Assembly: GCF_016917755.1 (NCBI RefSeq)
Contig: NZ_CP070326.1
Location: 1,116,001 to 1,180,000, forward strand
Origin: Streptomyces noursei
GTDB lineage: Bacteria; Actinomycetota; Actinomycetes; Streptomycetales; Streptomycetaceae
DNA length: 64,000 nt
Direction of reading: 5' to 3'
In this document: positions 19,170 through 28,229 of the stretch, piece by piece
Layout of the letters: each line of letters opens with the position of its first letter
Numbering within the stretch: the stretch's first letter is position 1
Program-made: the position numbers and the translations under genes
The notes under the pieces: generated by a model
What the model saw: only the letters and a program-made list of their open reading frames with translations
Told to the model about the DNA's origin: nothing
Databases searched by the model: none

Positions 19170-19865
19170 ATGAAGACCATCGGTTTGATCGGCGGCATGA
19201 GCTGGGAGTCCACGGCGGAGTACTACCGCCTGCTGAACGAGCTGACGCGGCAGCGACTGGGCGGGCTGCACTCCGCCAAGTGCGTGCTCTACTCGGTGGA
19301 CTTCGCGGAGATCGAACGCCTCCAGGCCGAAGCGCGGTGGGACGAGGCAGGCGACATCCTGGCCGAGGCCGCCAAGGCGCTGGAGGCGGCGGGCGCGGAG
19401 CTTCTGCTGCTCTGCACCAACACCATGCACAAGGTCGCCGACCGGGTGGGATCCGCGGTCGGCGTCCCGCTGCTGCACCTCGCCGACACCACGGCGGAGG
19501 CCGTACGGGACCGGGGAGTCCGCCGCGTCGGACTGCTGGGCACCGCATTCACCATGGAGCAGGACTTCTACCGCGGTCGCCTCGCGAGCCACGGCCTGGA
19601 CGTACTGGTCCCGAAGGCCGCCGGCCGAGAGACCGTGCACCGTGTGATCTACGAGGAGCTGTGCCTGGGCGTGGTCAAGGAGGAGTCCCGCGACGCCTAC
19701 CGCGCCGTCATCGACGAGCTGATCGCCGCCGGAGCCGAGGGCATCGTGCTCGGCTGCACCGAGATCGAGCTGCTCATCCGCCCGCAGGACAGCCCGGTCC
19801 CCGTCTTCCCGACGACCCGCCTGCACGCCGAGGCCGCGGTCTCCCGCGCACTGACCGCACCGTGA
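19170..19865 (+). CDS. Aspartate/glutamate racemase-family protein
   Basis: A 231-residue cofactor-independent racemase. Both active-site cysteines are present: CTNTMHKVAD in the first half and GCTEIELL in the second. It starts KTIGLIGGMSWESTAEYYR, typical of the YgeA/RacX amino-acid racemase branch. There is no Shine-Dalgarno before ATG 19170, but an AT-containing element (CAGTATCC) lies directly upstream, suggesting a leaderless mRNA. The exact amino acid is unknown. Confidence 0.88.
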   Translation: MKTIGLIGGMSWESTAEYYRLLNELTRQRLGGLHSAKCVLYSVDFAEIERLQAEARWDEAGDILAEAAKALEAAGAELLLLCTNTMHKVADRVGSAVGVPLLHLADTTAEAVRDRGVRRVGLLGTAFTMEQDFYRGRLASHGLDVLVPKAAGRETVHRVIYEELCLGVVKEESRDAYRAVIDELIAAGAEGIVLGCTEIELLIRPQDSPVPVFPTTRLHAEAAVSRALTAP

Positions 19866-19980
19866 CGCCACCAGGGCCACGCCCCGAGCACGCCGGGACC
19901 GCGCCCTGGCGCTGGGCCCGGCACCAAGGCCCCCATGGCACAGCGCAGCCCTCATTTGTCACATCGGCGGGTACGCTGAC

Positions 19981-20244
19981 GTGGTGTCGCACAGCGAGTT
20001 GGAACGCCTGGCCCGGATCCGGATACAAGTCACCGGAGAGACCCTGGAACGCGCCCTGGCTGTTCTTCGCGGAGATGCCACCGAGGGAGACACCACCGGT
20101 CCCGATCCTGCCCCCGACCTCACCTCCGTCTCCGAGTGCGAGTCCGACTCCGATCCTGAAGCCGCCGCCGCTACGGACGCGCAACAGGCGGACGCCTCGC
20201 CCCGGTTCCCGCGCCCACGACGCTCGCACCTGCGTGGGCTCTGA
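19981..20244 (+). CDS. Small acidic-tailed hypothetical protein
   Basis: An 87-residue protein: a short helical N-terminus (SHSELERLARIRIQVTGETL, then ERALAVLRGD) and a disordered acidic middle. GTG 19981 lies a few bases after a TACGCT element, so it may be leaderless. I do not recognise a family; the helical start and codon use suggest a real gene. Confidence 0.5.
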   Translation: MVSHSELERLARIRIQVTGETLERALAVLRGDATEGDTTGPDPAPDLTSVSECESDSDPEAAAATDAQQADASPRFPRPRRSHLRGL

Positions 20245-20298
20245 CAACTCCCGGCGACGATGCCTGGCGGCCGTCCGGTCCGCCCCGTTCACCGAGCG

Positions 20299-20529
20299 TT
20301 ACGGGCTCAGGACTCTCGCCAGGAGAGGGGTACGGGGCGCCTGGTGCCCACCGCTCGCCACCATGCGGACCTCACCCCGGTCACTGATCTCCGCGCGGAC
20401 GATCCCCGACTCGTCTTCGTAGATCGGATACCCGCCCGCTCCCGCCTGGTCGGTACGCCGGACGACGACCACGTCGTCCTCCACCGCGAGGGCCTGAAAT
20501 ACCAGCTCATAGCGTTCCGGGTAATCCAT
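20299..20529 (-). CDS. DUF6296-family small protein
   Basis: A 76-residue protein beginning MDYPERYELVFQALAV and continuing VVVVRRTDQAGAGGYPIYED and IVRAEISDRGEVRMVASGG. This is the compact beta-rich pattern I recall as DUF6296, found in Streptomyces with unknown role. ATG 20529 has a good GGGAGG site. It is divergent from the serine hydrolase remnant. Confidence 0.75.
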   Translation of the reverse strand: MDYPERYELVFQALAVEDDVVVVRRTDQAGAGGYPIYEDESGIVRAEISDRGEVRMVASGGHQAPRTPLLARVLSP

Positions 20530-20651
20530 CGGGGCCTCCCGATACTGCTCTGCGGGTTCTGCCACCCAGGACGCCGCCCCACTGCCACTGCGCACGTCGC
20601 AGCGCCCCGGCCCTTCCATCCTGACCCACGCCCGGGCACCCCGCCTCACCA

Positions 20652-20677
20652 CAATTCATTGAAGGGTTAATGAATTG
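20652..20677. promoter_or_regulatory. AT-rich 9-bp inverted repeat, candidate operator
   Basis: Perfect arms CAATTCATT and AATGAATTG with an eight-base spacer stand out as AT-rich in a GC-rich gap between the divergent DUF6296 and serine hydrolase genes (20530-20892). It looks like a dimeric regulator site; a weak terminator is less likely. Confidence 0.45.
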
Positions 20678-20892
20678 GTCGCAGGGGCCTCAGGGGCTGC
20701 CCGCACCGACGGCCGCCATCACTCCCGGTCACACCACGCTCCTACTCCCACCGCCGAAATCCGGCATCAAGGTCGACCCGTGGGTTGATGTCCCGCAGCC
20801 GAGCCAAGGCGAGAATCAAGGCGATGGAACACCGATGAATGAAACACCCCGATATCCACGTTCCCTCCAGACGCTGAACTACCGGAGCCACC

Positions 20893-22262
20893 ATGCGCGT
20901 TCGCCCCCGCCCACCGCACCGCCGCCCCCGGCTGGCCCTCACCGCCGCCACCGCCGCGTTATCCCTCCTCGCCCTCCCCACCGCGGCCTCCGCAGCCTCC
21001 GCGCCGGCTGCCGCCTCGCCCCTACGGCCACAGACCGCATACGCCGGCACACCGGCCACCGCCACCACCGCCTTGACCTCGGCCTCCGCACACCTCACCC
21101 GCCCCGCCCGCCCCTCCCCCCTGGACCACCAGGCCCTGGAGAGATCCCTCCAGGCATTCCACGACGCGGGGATGTACGGCGCCTACTCGGCCGTGCGCGA
21201 CGGTTCCGACAGCTGGCAAGGTGCGGCCGGAGTCGCCGACATCGACACCGGACGCCCCGTCACCCCACAGATGCAGCACCGCATCGGCAGCATTACCAAG
21301 ACCTTCACCGCGGTCGCCGTACTCCGGGAAGTCGGCAAGGGACACATCGACCTCGACGCACCGATCGACCGCTATTTACCCGACCTCATAACGGGCGAGC
21401 GCGGGCGGGCCGTCACCGTCCGGATGCTGCTCGACCACACCAGCGGCATCGCCGACTACAGCGCATCGATCTTCGCGACCATGGACAGCCTGGAGGGCAA
21501 TCGCTTCCACCAATTCGCCCCGGAGGAACTGGCCCGTCTGGGAATCGAGGCTCCCCCGTTCGGCAAGCCGGGCCAGGCGCACCACTACTCCAACACCAAC
21601 TACATCATCGCCGGCCTCCTACTGCAGAAGGTCACCGGCCAGTCCGCCGAGACCTACATCACCGCACACGTGATCCGCAAGGCCGGTCTGCGGCACACCT
21701 ACTTCCCCCACTCCCCCCTCTCTCCGCACCGCACGCGAAGATGTACGAGGCCGCCAACGGAGACTTCGATCCGCCGCGTGACTTCAGCGTCTACAACATG
21801 TCCTGGGCCGGCACGGCCGGCGCCCTCGTATCGACGATGCCCGACCTCAATCGCTTCTACCGGGCCCTGCTGGGCGGCGAGTTGCTCCCTCCGGCGCAGC
21901 TGCGCCAGATGAAGACGACCGTGCCCATCCCGGGTTCCACCACGCGCTACGGCCTCGGCCTGTTCCAAACGACCTCGCCCTGCGGAGAGTTCTGGGGCCA
22001 CAGCGGTCTGGTAGTCGGCGCCATGACCTGGTCCTGGTCCAGCCCTGACGGCCGCCGCCAAATCTCCCTCGGCTTCAACCTCACCCGCTACCAGAAGCTC
22101 GACTCCAACAACCGGCCCCTGCCGAACCCGATCGACGCGGCCATGGACGCCCACGTGGCACAGGCCATATGCAGCACCACAGCCAGCCACACCACCGAGC
22201 GGCCCCTGGCACCCACCCGGACCGCTCCCCTGACCTCCGTCCCAGGACAACACTCCCGATAG
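20893..22262 (+). pseudogene. Serine hydrolase (D-Ala-D-Ala carboxypeptidase/class C beta-lactamase fold), frameshifted
   Basis: The first frame (20893 to about 21715) encodes a signal peptide (ALSLLALPTAASAASA), the catalytic SITK (Ser133/Lys136) and YSNTNY. Homology then continues in the -1 frame from about 21735 (PHAKMYEAANGDFDPP to WGHSGLVVGAMTWSWS, the HxG motif) to the stop at 22260-22262. The break lies in a C-rich stretch near 21705-21735. As sequenced the product would lose its last third, including HSG. A sequencing error in the C-run cannot be excluded; if so this is an intact secreted enzyme of about 456 residues. Confidence 0.75.
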
Positions 22263-22339
22263 GTCTGCAACGCACCTCTCGCACAGGACACGCTGCAGGT
22301 GATTCACCACCTCCCAACCGAAGGTATCCAGGACTACAC

Positions 22340-22816
22340 ATGAACAACGATGAAGCACTCGCCCCCATCGACCGGCTGCTCGCCGAGCGCGCCTGCGAAC
22401 GTCTGATCCTCGACTTCATCCACCGCCTCGACCTCGGCGACCCGAGCTCCGTCGCCGAACTTTTCACGGACGACGGCGTCTGGCAGTGGCCCCACGGTCA
22501 CCGTCGCATCGAGGGCCGCGAGGCGCTGCGCGAGTATTTCGGCTCCCGCCCGGCCGACCGCCTCTCCCGCCGCCTGATGACGAACATCCTGGTCTCTGTC
22601 ACCTCCGCCACGACGGCGACCGCCACCTCCTACCTCACCACCTACCGCGTCGACGGCTTCGTCGAGGGCATCGCTCCGTCACAACTCCCCACCAACGTGG
22701 GCCATTACGAGGACACCTTCCGCAAGGTCGACAACACCTGGCTACTGGCCACCCGCACCACTCATCTGGCCTTCGGGGCCGACACGGCACGCCTCACACC
22801 TCCGAGCAACACCTGA
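22340..22816 (+). CDS. SnoaL/NTF2-like protein
   Basis: A 158-residue alpha+beta-barrel protein. ERLILDFIHRLDLGDPSSVA, then ELFTDDGVWQWPHGHRRIEG, and a later GHYEDTFRKVDNTWLL are the signature strands of the SnoaL_4-type NTF2 fold, used by polyketide cyclases, dehydratases and ring-hydroxylating dioxygenase beta subunits. Catalytic function cannot be assigned. ATG 22340 is preceded by a weak AGGA. Confidence 0.72.
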   Translation: MNNDEALAPIDRLLAERACERLILDFIHRLDLGDPSSVAELFTDDGVWQWPHGHRRIEGREALREYFGSRPADRLSRRLMTNILVSVTSATTATATSYLTTYRVDGFVEGIAPSQLPTNVGHYEDTFRKVDNTWLLATRTTHLAFGADTARLTPPSNT

Positions 22817-23685
22817 GCCGGAGCGGAACAGGGCCGGAGACTCAGCCCGCCACCGCATGAAGGAGAAAGCCGGAAGAGAGAGAAGGGAGCAAGGAGAGAG
22901 CCACGAGGGAAGGAAAGGCCCCGCTCCCGTGCGATATCACGGAAGCGGGGCGGGTCCGAGAAGCGCCAGCAGCTCGGATAGATACGGGGACCACCGTACG
23001 GGCGACCACTGACAACCCCGCCCCGTGCCGGTGCACACAGGCCACGCACGAAGGCGGCTTACTCGTCCACGTCCGCACGTCCCGGCCAGGCGGGCGGCGA
23101 CCACCGGCACACCCGCGCCACCGATCCACGTCCCGCCCCACACCGGGCCCCAACACAATGCACCACCCGATCTGGGGAACGCCTCACAGCAGCACACCCG
23201 CCGTGGGTGCGACCTGAGATCGGCGCCGCCGTGCAGCGGACGAACACGAGCGGTGCAGGCGCGCACGAGCAGAGGACGCACGCACGACTGGAGGAGGCGC
23301 GCACGAGTGGAGGAAAGGGAAGAGAAAAAGGAAACGGGAGGAGGAGGGGTGGGGGGTGGGGGAAGGGGGCGGGAGGGGTAGAAGGAAGGAACAGGGGCAG
23401 GGCACAGCGGACGAACTCGCCACCGCCGCGCCCCCCACCCCGGCCTCGGAGGCCGGATCGCACGACGCCCTGTTGACGGTTCGAGTGTGGGCGGACAGGG
23501 TGGGGCGAACGCGGAGCGTGTGGGAATGGACACATGCAGGCAGCGAGGGGAGGGCGAGGTGCTGACAGTCTTTACTGGTCAGCGAGTTGAGGTGGAGTCA
23601 GGACGATCGGTGGGGCCCGCTCGGGGGCGCTATGGCTGAAGAACGCGGGGAAGCGTTGTCAGTGGCTGCCCCTAGCATGTCTCAC
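22817..23685. other. Gene-poor stretch with strand-asymmetric purine tracts
   Basis: No convincing gene in about 870 bases. The plus strand is almost pure purine in two tracts, about 22857-22919 and 23306-23402, the second with several G-runs of four or more. Such tracts can form G-quadruplex or triplex structures. Long open frames here exist only because of this composition. Confidence 0.6.
22918..22951. terminator. 14-bp hairpin with one mismatch
   Basis: Arms 22918-22931 and 22938-22951 pair with one mismatch around a six-base loop, about 100 bases after the SnoaL-like gene. It is a likely terminator. Confidence 0.65.
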
Positions 23686-23880
23686 ATGTCCGCAACTCCT
23701 TCTGCCCATACGGGTACGCCCGTTGCTGCTTCCGAGGCCAACGATTCGATCCGGCGTTTTGTGCGCGCCCGGCACGGTCTGGCCTGGACTGCGCAGGACA
23801 TGGCGGACTATGCGGCACTCCTGGAGATCTGGACGCTGGCGGTGCGCGCCGAAGTCACGGAGGTCGTCGAGGCCGCCTAG
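23686..23880 (+). CDS. Small conserved Streptomyces-type hypothetical protein
   Basis: A 64-residue protein: a short Ser/Thr/Pro start, then two helices (SEANDSIRRFVRARHGLAWT and MADYAALLEIWTLAVRAEV). I recall similar small helical proteins in Streptomyces with no known function. ATG 23686 or 23677 are possible starts; neither has a strong ribosome site. Nothing is seen in the 260 bases after it. Confidence 0.55.
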   Translation: MSATPSAHTGTPVAASEANDSIRRFVRARHGLAWTAQDMADYAALLEIWTLAVRAEVTEVVEAA

Positions 23881-24142
23881 TACAGAGCACCCACGCACGG
23901 ACGAGGACACATGCACGACGGCCCTGGCGCCCTACCCGCCCCACATGGCCCGGCCCGGCGGGCCGCCAGGGCCTACCCACAGGGGCCGAAGCATCTGCAA
24001 TCCCGGCACGTCAGGCGCCTGAGGCCAGGGCGTTCCTCAACCCATCCGCCCCGTACCACCACGTCCGATTTCCGCCAGTAGCTGCGTCCGCATACCGGCA
24101 GACTCGAAGAAAGCCCCGGTATCAGCACGACAAGGACGCATC

Positions 24143-24724
24143 ATGCACACCAGCATCCGCCACACGGCCACACCGGCTTCGACGCCCGCCCCCGCTTCGG
24201 CGCCCACCACCGTGACCTACTGCACCACCCTCGACAGTCCCCTCGGCGAGTTGCTGCTCGTCGGTGTGGACTCCCCCACCGCGCCCTGCGGCATTGCTCT
24301 GACCTCGCTCTCCCTCCCCGGCCAGCGCGGCGCCACCGTCGTACGGACACACTGGCGCCGCGACGCCCGCCCGTTCGCCGAGGCCATCCGGCAGTTGCGG
24401 GCCTACTTCGCCGGCCAACTGCCCCGGTTCGAACTGTCGTTTCAAGCCACGGGTACGGACTTCCAGGAACGCGTCTGGCAGGCCCTGGACGAGATTCCGT
24501 ACGGCACCACGACCACATACGGTCGGCTCGCCGACGCCCTGGGCGTACCGCGTACCGACGTCCGCGCGCTGGGAGCCGCGATCGGAGCGAACCCGCTGCT
24601 GGTCGTACGACCGTGCCACCGGGTGATCGGCGCGGACGGCGGTATGCGAGGGTACGCAGCCGGCGTGGAACGCAAGATCGCGCTGCTGACGCACGAAGGC
24701 GCCCTCCAGCCCACCCTCATCTGA
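24143..24724 (+). CDS. ogt: Methylated-DNA--protein-cysteine methyltransferase (O6-alkylguanine repair)
   Basis: A 193-residue suicide repair protein that moves alkyl groups from O6-alkylguanine to its own Cys158 in the motif VVRPCHRVIG. The DNA-binding helix-turn-helix region (DFQERVWQALDEIPYGTTTT) and the GAAIGANPLL turn are present. A Thr/Pro/Ala-rich 20-residue N-terminus is unusual. It begins an apparent operon: a GTG start lies five bases after its stop, and alkB follows with a stop-start overlap. Confidence 0.92.
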   Translation: MHTSIRHTATPASTPAPASAPTTVTYCTTLDSPLGELLLVGVDSPTAPCGIALTSLSLPGQRGATVVRTHWRRDARPFAEAIRQLRAYFAGQLPRFELSFQATGTDFQERVWQALDEIPYGTTTTYGRLADALGVPRTDVRALGAAIGANPLLVVRPCHRVIGADGGMRGYAAGVERKIALLTHEGALQPTLI

Positions 24725-24729
24725 ACGCG

Positions 24730-25770
24730 GTGAGCGACTCCCCGCCGATCGCCATGGACGTCCCGCCTGCCGCTGCGTGCGGCACCTCCCCGACCGGCGC
24801 CCTCCGCGACGTGCCGTCTCCCCTCATCCCGCCGGACGAGGCGGACACATACCAGCCGTTCTCCTCCCCCATCCCCCACACCGACGCCGAACTCTCCGCC
24901 CTGCTCGGCCTCTTGCTCTCCCCTCCCGTCCCGACGGTGCCGGGGTCGGACGGCCTACCGGGCCCGCACCACACCCGCCACCCGCGTCGCCGTCGCCCCA
25001 GCGCCCCGTTCGCCGTCACCATCGGACACAGCCGGGACGATGCGTCCACCGCGGCCGCCGCGGCATGGGCAGAGGCATGGCGAGCGGCCGGCCGAACCGT
25101 CCTGGCGGTGGTCGACTGGCCGGAGCACGCCGCGTCCTGGCTGCGCCCCGCGCGGCGCTTCACGGCCGATCGTCCGGACGCCTGGGTGGTCGCCGCCGCA
25201 CCGCTGGGCTGGGCCCAGATGAGCCGTCGACTCCGCCACAGCACCGACTGGGAACCAGCCCGTACCTACGGCTTCGCGGCGCTCGGGGACTCCCGCCTCG
25301 TCACCCTGGCCGGTCCGGCGACACTCCAGGGCATGCGCGGTGTCTCCGCCGACGGCGGCACCTGGCTCATCGACCGGGGCTGGGTCACCCGGCACCCTCC
25401 GGGTACCCCACCCGCCGCCTCCCCCCGGCGGGCCCTGAGCGCATCGCGGAATCCCCCGATGCCTCGTACGGCTCGGGAAGCAGGGAGCGAGAGCCTTCAG
25501 GGCCCTCCCTCCCGGCACCACCCCAGTGCCACCGAACATCCCACCGCCACCCCCACCCGCCCCATCCCGTGGCAGGCTGAAAGCAAAGAAAAATCAGGAG
25601 AAGCACACACAGCAAACAGCCATCCCCCGTCCTGTCACCATCCCCCACCCCCGGTCCCTGCCCCTGCTCCCCGACTCCGAGTCCGAGTCCGAGTCTCCGT
25701 CGATTGCCCGTCCGAGTCTCCGTCGATTGCCCCATTTCCCACCGCATCAAGGCAGGTCACAAGCCCATGA
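24730..25770 (+). CDS. Periplasmic-binding-protein-like cytosolic protein in an alkylation-repair operon, function unknown
   Basis: Up to 346 residues. The conserved core (about residues 90-215) reads FAVTIGHSRDDASTAAAAAW, RTVLAVVDWPEHAASWLRPA, DAWVVAAAPLGWAQMSRRL and THSTDW-type elements ending LQGMRGVSADGGTWLIDRG, resembling half of a type-1 periplasmic-binding/receptor fold. No signal peptide is present. The last 130 residues are low-complexity Pro/His/Thr-rich. GTG 24730 starts five bases after ogt; ATG 24754 is an alternative. Its TGA overlaps the alkB ATG, indicating co-translation. Function is unrecognised, but context points to DNA alkylation damage. Confidence 0.6.
   Translation: MSDSPPIAMDVPPAAACGTSPTGALRDVPSPLIPPDEADTYQPFSSPIPHTDAELSALLGLLLSPPVPTVPGSDGLPGPHHTRHPRRRRPSAPFAVTIGHSRDDASTAAAAAWAEAWRAAGRTVLAVVDWPEHAASWLRPARRFTADRPDAWVVAAAPLGWAQMSRRLRHSTDWEPARTYGFAALGDSRLVTLAGPATLQGMRGVSADGGTWLIDRGWVTRHPPGTPPAASPRRALSASRNPPMPRTAREAGSESLQGPPSRHHPSATEHPTATPTRPIPWQAESKEKSGEAHTANSHPPSCHHPPPPVPAPAPRLRVRVRVSVDCPSESPSIAPFPTASRQVTSP
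25687..25732 (+). repeat. 23-bp tandem duplication
   Basis: Two perfect 23-base copies (25687-25709, 25710-25732) lie in the low-complexity C-terminal coding region just before alkB. Because 23 is not a multiple of three, one copy shifts the frame of that tail, so the tail may not be the ancestral sequence. Confidence 0.85.
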
Positions 25771-26519
25771 GCACCCCACTCCCCGGTTTCGAGGACGTCG
25801 GGCGGCTGCACGGTGCCGACAGGGCGAGCGGACGTCAGGGGGGCGCCCGCCGATCGGGAGCGACCGCCGGCCTCGAAGGCCGTACCCGCTGGGAGCTGGC
25901 TCCCGGGGCGGTCCACGTCCCCGGTTGGCTGTCCCTCGACGAGCAGCGTGAGCTGGTCACCGCCTGCCGGGAGTGGGCGCGCGGCCCGGCTCCGATCCGG
26001 CACACCAAACTGCCGCGCGGCGGCGTGATGTCCGTGCAGACGGTGTGCATCGGCTGGCACTGGCAGCCGTATGCGTACAGCCGCACCGCCGACGATGTGA
26101 ACGGTGCGCCGGTCGCCGAATTCCCCGACTGGATGGTCGCGTTGGGCCGCCGCGCACTGGTCGACGCATATCAGGATGCCTCGGCGGGCGACGACTACAC
26201 CCCGGACGCCGCGCTGATCAATTTCTACGACGGCGAGGCCAAACTCGGAATGCACCAGGACAAGGAAGAGCGTTCCAGCGCGCCGGTGGTTTCCCTCAGC
26301 ATCGGTGACACTTGCGTCTTCCGCTTCGGCAATACGGAGACCCGCACCAAGCCGTACACCGACATCGAGCTGGTCTCGGGGGATCTCTTCGTCTTCGGTG
26401 GTCCTTCACGGTTCGTGTACCACGGCGTGCCCAAGGTCCATCCGGGCACCGGCGACCCCACCACCGGCATTTCCACCGGCCGCCTCAACATCACGATGCG
26501 GGTCACCGGACTCAGCTGA
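25767..26519 (+). CDS. alkB: AlkB-type 2-oxoglutarate/Fe(II)-dependent DNA dealkylase
   Basis: A 250-residue dioxygenase. The iron ligands are in GMHQDKEER (HxD) and FVYHGVPKV, and the 2-oxoglutarate Arg motif is GRLNITMRVTG. NFYDGEAKLGMHQDKEE is the typical AlkB core. It oxidatively removes methyl groups from 1-methyladenine and 3-methylcytosine. The start ATG 25767 overlaps the upstream stop, and ogt lies two genes upstream, so an alkylation-repair operon is well supported. Confidence 0.93.
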   Translation: MSTPLPGFEDVGRLHGADRASGRQGGARRSGATAGLEGRTRWELAPGAVHVPGWLSLDEQRELVTACREWARGPAPIRHTKLPRGGVMSVQTVCIGWHWQPYAYSRTADDVNGAPVAEFPDWMVALGRRALVDAYQDASAGDDYTPDAALINFYDGEAKLGMHQDKEERSSAPVVSLSIGDTCVFRFGNTETRTKPYTDIELVSGDLFVFGGPSRFVYHGVPKVHPGTGDPTTGISTGRLNITMRVTGLS

Positions 26520-26558
26520 TTCGCGCCCTCCGGGCCTCTGCCGGGGCACACTGGACGC

Positions 26559-26786
26559 ATGTGCCGCAGCATCAAGACGCTCCGTCCGCCCGTCACCCCC
26601 GAGGTCAGCGACGAGGACATCCGCGCGGCGGCCTTGCAGTACGTCCGCAAGGTCTCCGGATTCCGCGCCCCGGCCGCCCACAACCGCGAGGTGTTCGACC
26701 AAGCCGTCGATGCCGTGGCGGCAGCGACCCAGGAACTCCTCGACGGCCTTCAGGTCCGTGGCTCCACCACCGTCCACCGCCAGTAG
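26559..26786 (+). CDS. DUF2277 family protein
   Basis: A 75-residue protein beginning MCRSIKTLRPPVTPEVSDED, followed by IRAAALQYVRKVSGFRAPA, the diagnostic DUF2277 pattern. The role is unknown. ATG 26559 has no Shine-Dalgarno but follows a CACACT element, so the mRNA may be leaderless. It is 39 bases after alkB and may share its transcript. Confidence 0.85.
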   Translation: MCRSIKTLRPPVTPEVSDEDIRAAALQYVRKVSGFRAPAAHNREVFDQAVDAVAAATQELLDGLQVRGSTTVHRQ

Positions 26787-26858
26787 GACGCCGTCTCGAC
26801 GACCAGAACGCCCCGTCGCCCGTACAAGGGGCATCCCACCATCCCCCTCATGTGTCCC

Positions 26859-27998
26859 TCACCAATCGACCAGCGCCTGCACCGGAAGGTGATCGCTCGG
26901 GAACTGCCCGCGCAGCGAATAGGTATTCATCGCCGCGCGCCGTGTCCGCACCGCTGGCGAGGTGAGGATCCAGTCGACGCGGTCGCCGTCCGGGACCAGC
27001 GGGCGATATCCATGGAACGTTCCGTATTGGGCGCTGCGTTCTTCGGCCGCATCCCAGCTGTCGACGAGCTTGCCGGTCCCGAGCATGGTCTCGTACACGG
27101 GGTTCTTGTGTGCGGCGACATTGAAATCGCCGGTGACGATCCGCGGCAATGTCGGATCCAGGGCGTCCAACCGCTCATTGATCAGCGCAGCAGAACGCTC
27201 CCGCGCATACTGCACAGCGTGATCAAGATGCGTGTTCAACGCATAGAAATCCCCGGAACCCTGACTTTCTCCGCTTGCCCCACGCCGGCCGCCTTCCCCG
27301 GCTCCGCCCTCCCCACCGCGGTGCCGAAGATCCCGGAACCGTACCCAGGTGGCCATCCGGACCACGGTGTTTCCCCAGGTTCTGGAGCCGATCACATAGG
27401 GCGTGTCCGAAAGCCAGAAGTGGTCGTATTCCACGGGAGCGAGACGCCGCACGTCGTAGAAGATCGCCGCGAATTCGTCCCGGCTGCCGCCGGCGCGGCC
27501 TGTCCCCACCCAGTCGTAATGGGGGCCGAGATCCGTCGCGATATCACGCAACTGCCCGTACAACCCCTCCTGTGTCCCGAGCAGATGAGGGGCCTCCCGG
27601 TGCAACAGACTCCGCATGACCGGTCTGCGCTCGGCCCAGGAATTCGGGCGGGAATCCGACGCATACCGCAAGTTGAACGTCATCACGCGCAGCGATCGAC
27701 CGCCGTCGGCGGCGGCGTACGCGGTGCCGCCACCGTACGCCGCCGCCGGCACTGCTGCCGTGGCAGATCCGGTGACGGCTGTGGCGGAAACTCCGCGCAG
27801 CACGGCCCGCCGGCTGAACGCCGCGCCGGAAGCCTCCTCCCGGAATTCCCCGGATTCCCCTGAAGCCGCAGCGACAACACGCGACGTCGGCGCATTCTGG
27901 CCAGAATCTGAGCCAGCCCCAGGGGACAGAACACGACCGATGTGATCGACAGGGGAAACCGGGTCGAATTCCGTCCACTCAGCGGCGCACCCGTCCAC
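26859..27998 (-). CDS. Tat-exported endonuclease/exonuclease/phosphatase-family protein
   Basis: A 379-residue protein. A twin-arginine signal (FSRRAVLRGVSATAVTGSAT) starts near residue 61, so the 60 residues before it are unusually long or the true start is further in; GTG 27998 has GGGAG upstream and no better internal start was found. The enzyme domain shows LRVMTFNLRYASD, GTQEGLYGQL, DFYALNTHLDH, RIVTGDFNVAAH and QFPSDHLPVQALV, the metal-binding and catalytic motifs of the DNase I/sphingomyelinase fold. It is probably a secreted phosphodiesterase or phosphatase. Confidence 0.85.
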   Translation of the reverse strand: MDGCAAEWTEFDPVSPVDHIGRVLSPGAGSDSGQNAPTSRVVAAASGESGEFREEASGAAFSRRAVLRGVSATAVTGSATAAVPAAAYGGGTAYAAADGGRSLRVMTFNLRYASDSRPNSWAERRPVMRSLLHREAPHLLGTQEGLYGQLRDIATDLGPHYDWVGTGRAGGSRDEFAAIFYDVRRLAPVEYDHFWLSDTPYVIGSRTWGNTVVRMATWVRFRDLRHRGGEGGAGEGGRRGASGESQGSGDFYALNTHLDHAVQYARERSAALINERLDALDPTLPRIVTGDFNVAAHKNPVYETMLGTGKLVDSWDAAEERSAQYGTFHGYRPLVPDGDRVDWILTSPAVRTRRAAMNTYSLRGQFPSDHLPVQALVDW

Positions 27999-28229
27999 AA
28001 GTCACTCCCGACTCCAGGATCCTGACTCTCGGATACCGGCCCAGGGCGACCGACTTCCCGATCTGCTGCAGTCGCCCTCAGCCGTCTTGGACAACGTCGT
28101 GGCTCAGACTCCCGCAACACACGAAGTTCCGGAAGTCCTCCGGAAATGAACTGACCGTGAAACCCTGGCCCATGTCTCTCGGACCACGGTTTGCTGCCCA
28201 CCCACTATCTGCCCGCCGGTCACCAACGA

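Noticed and set aside
23059..23535. Overlapping frames in the purine-rich region
   Set aside because: Their length comes from lack of T/A-rich stop codons in skewed sequence; translations are low complexity.
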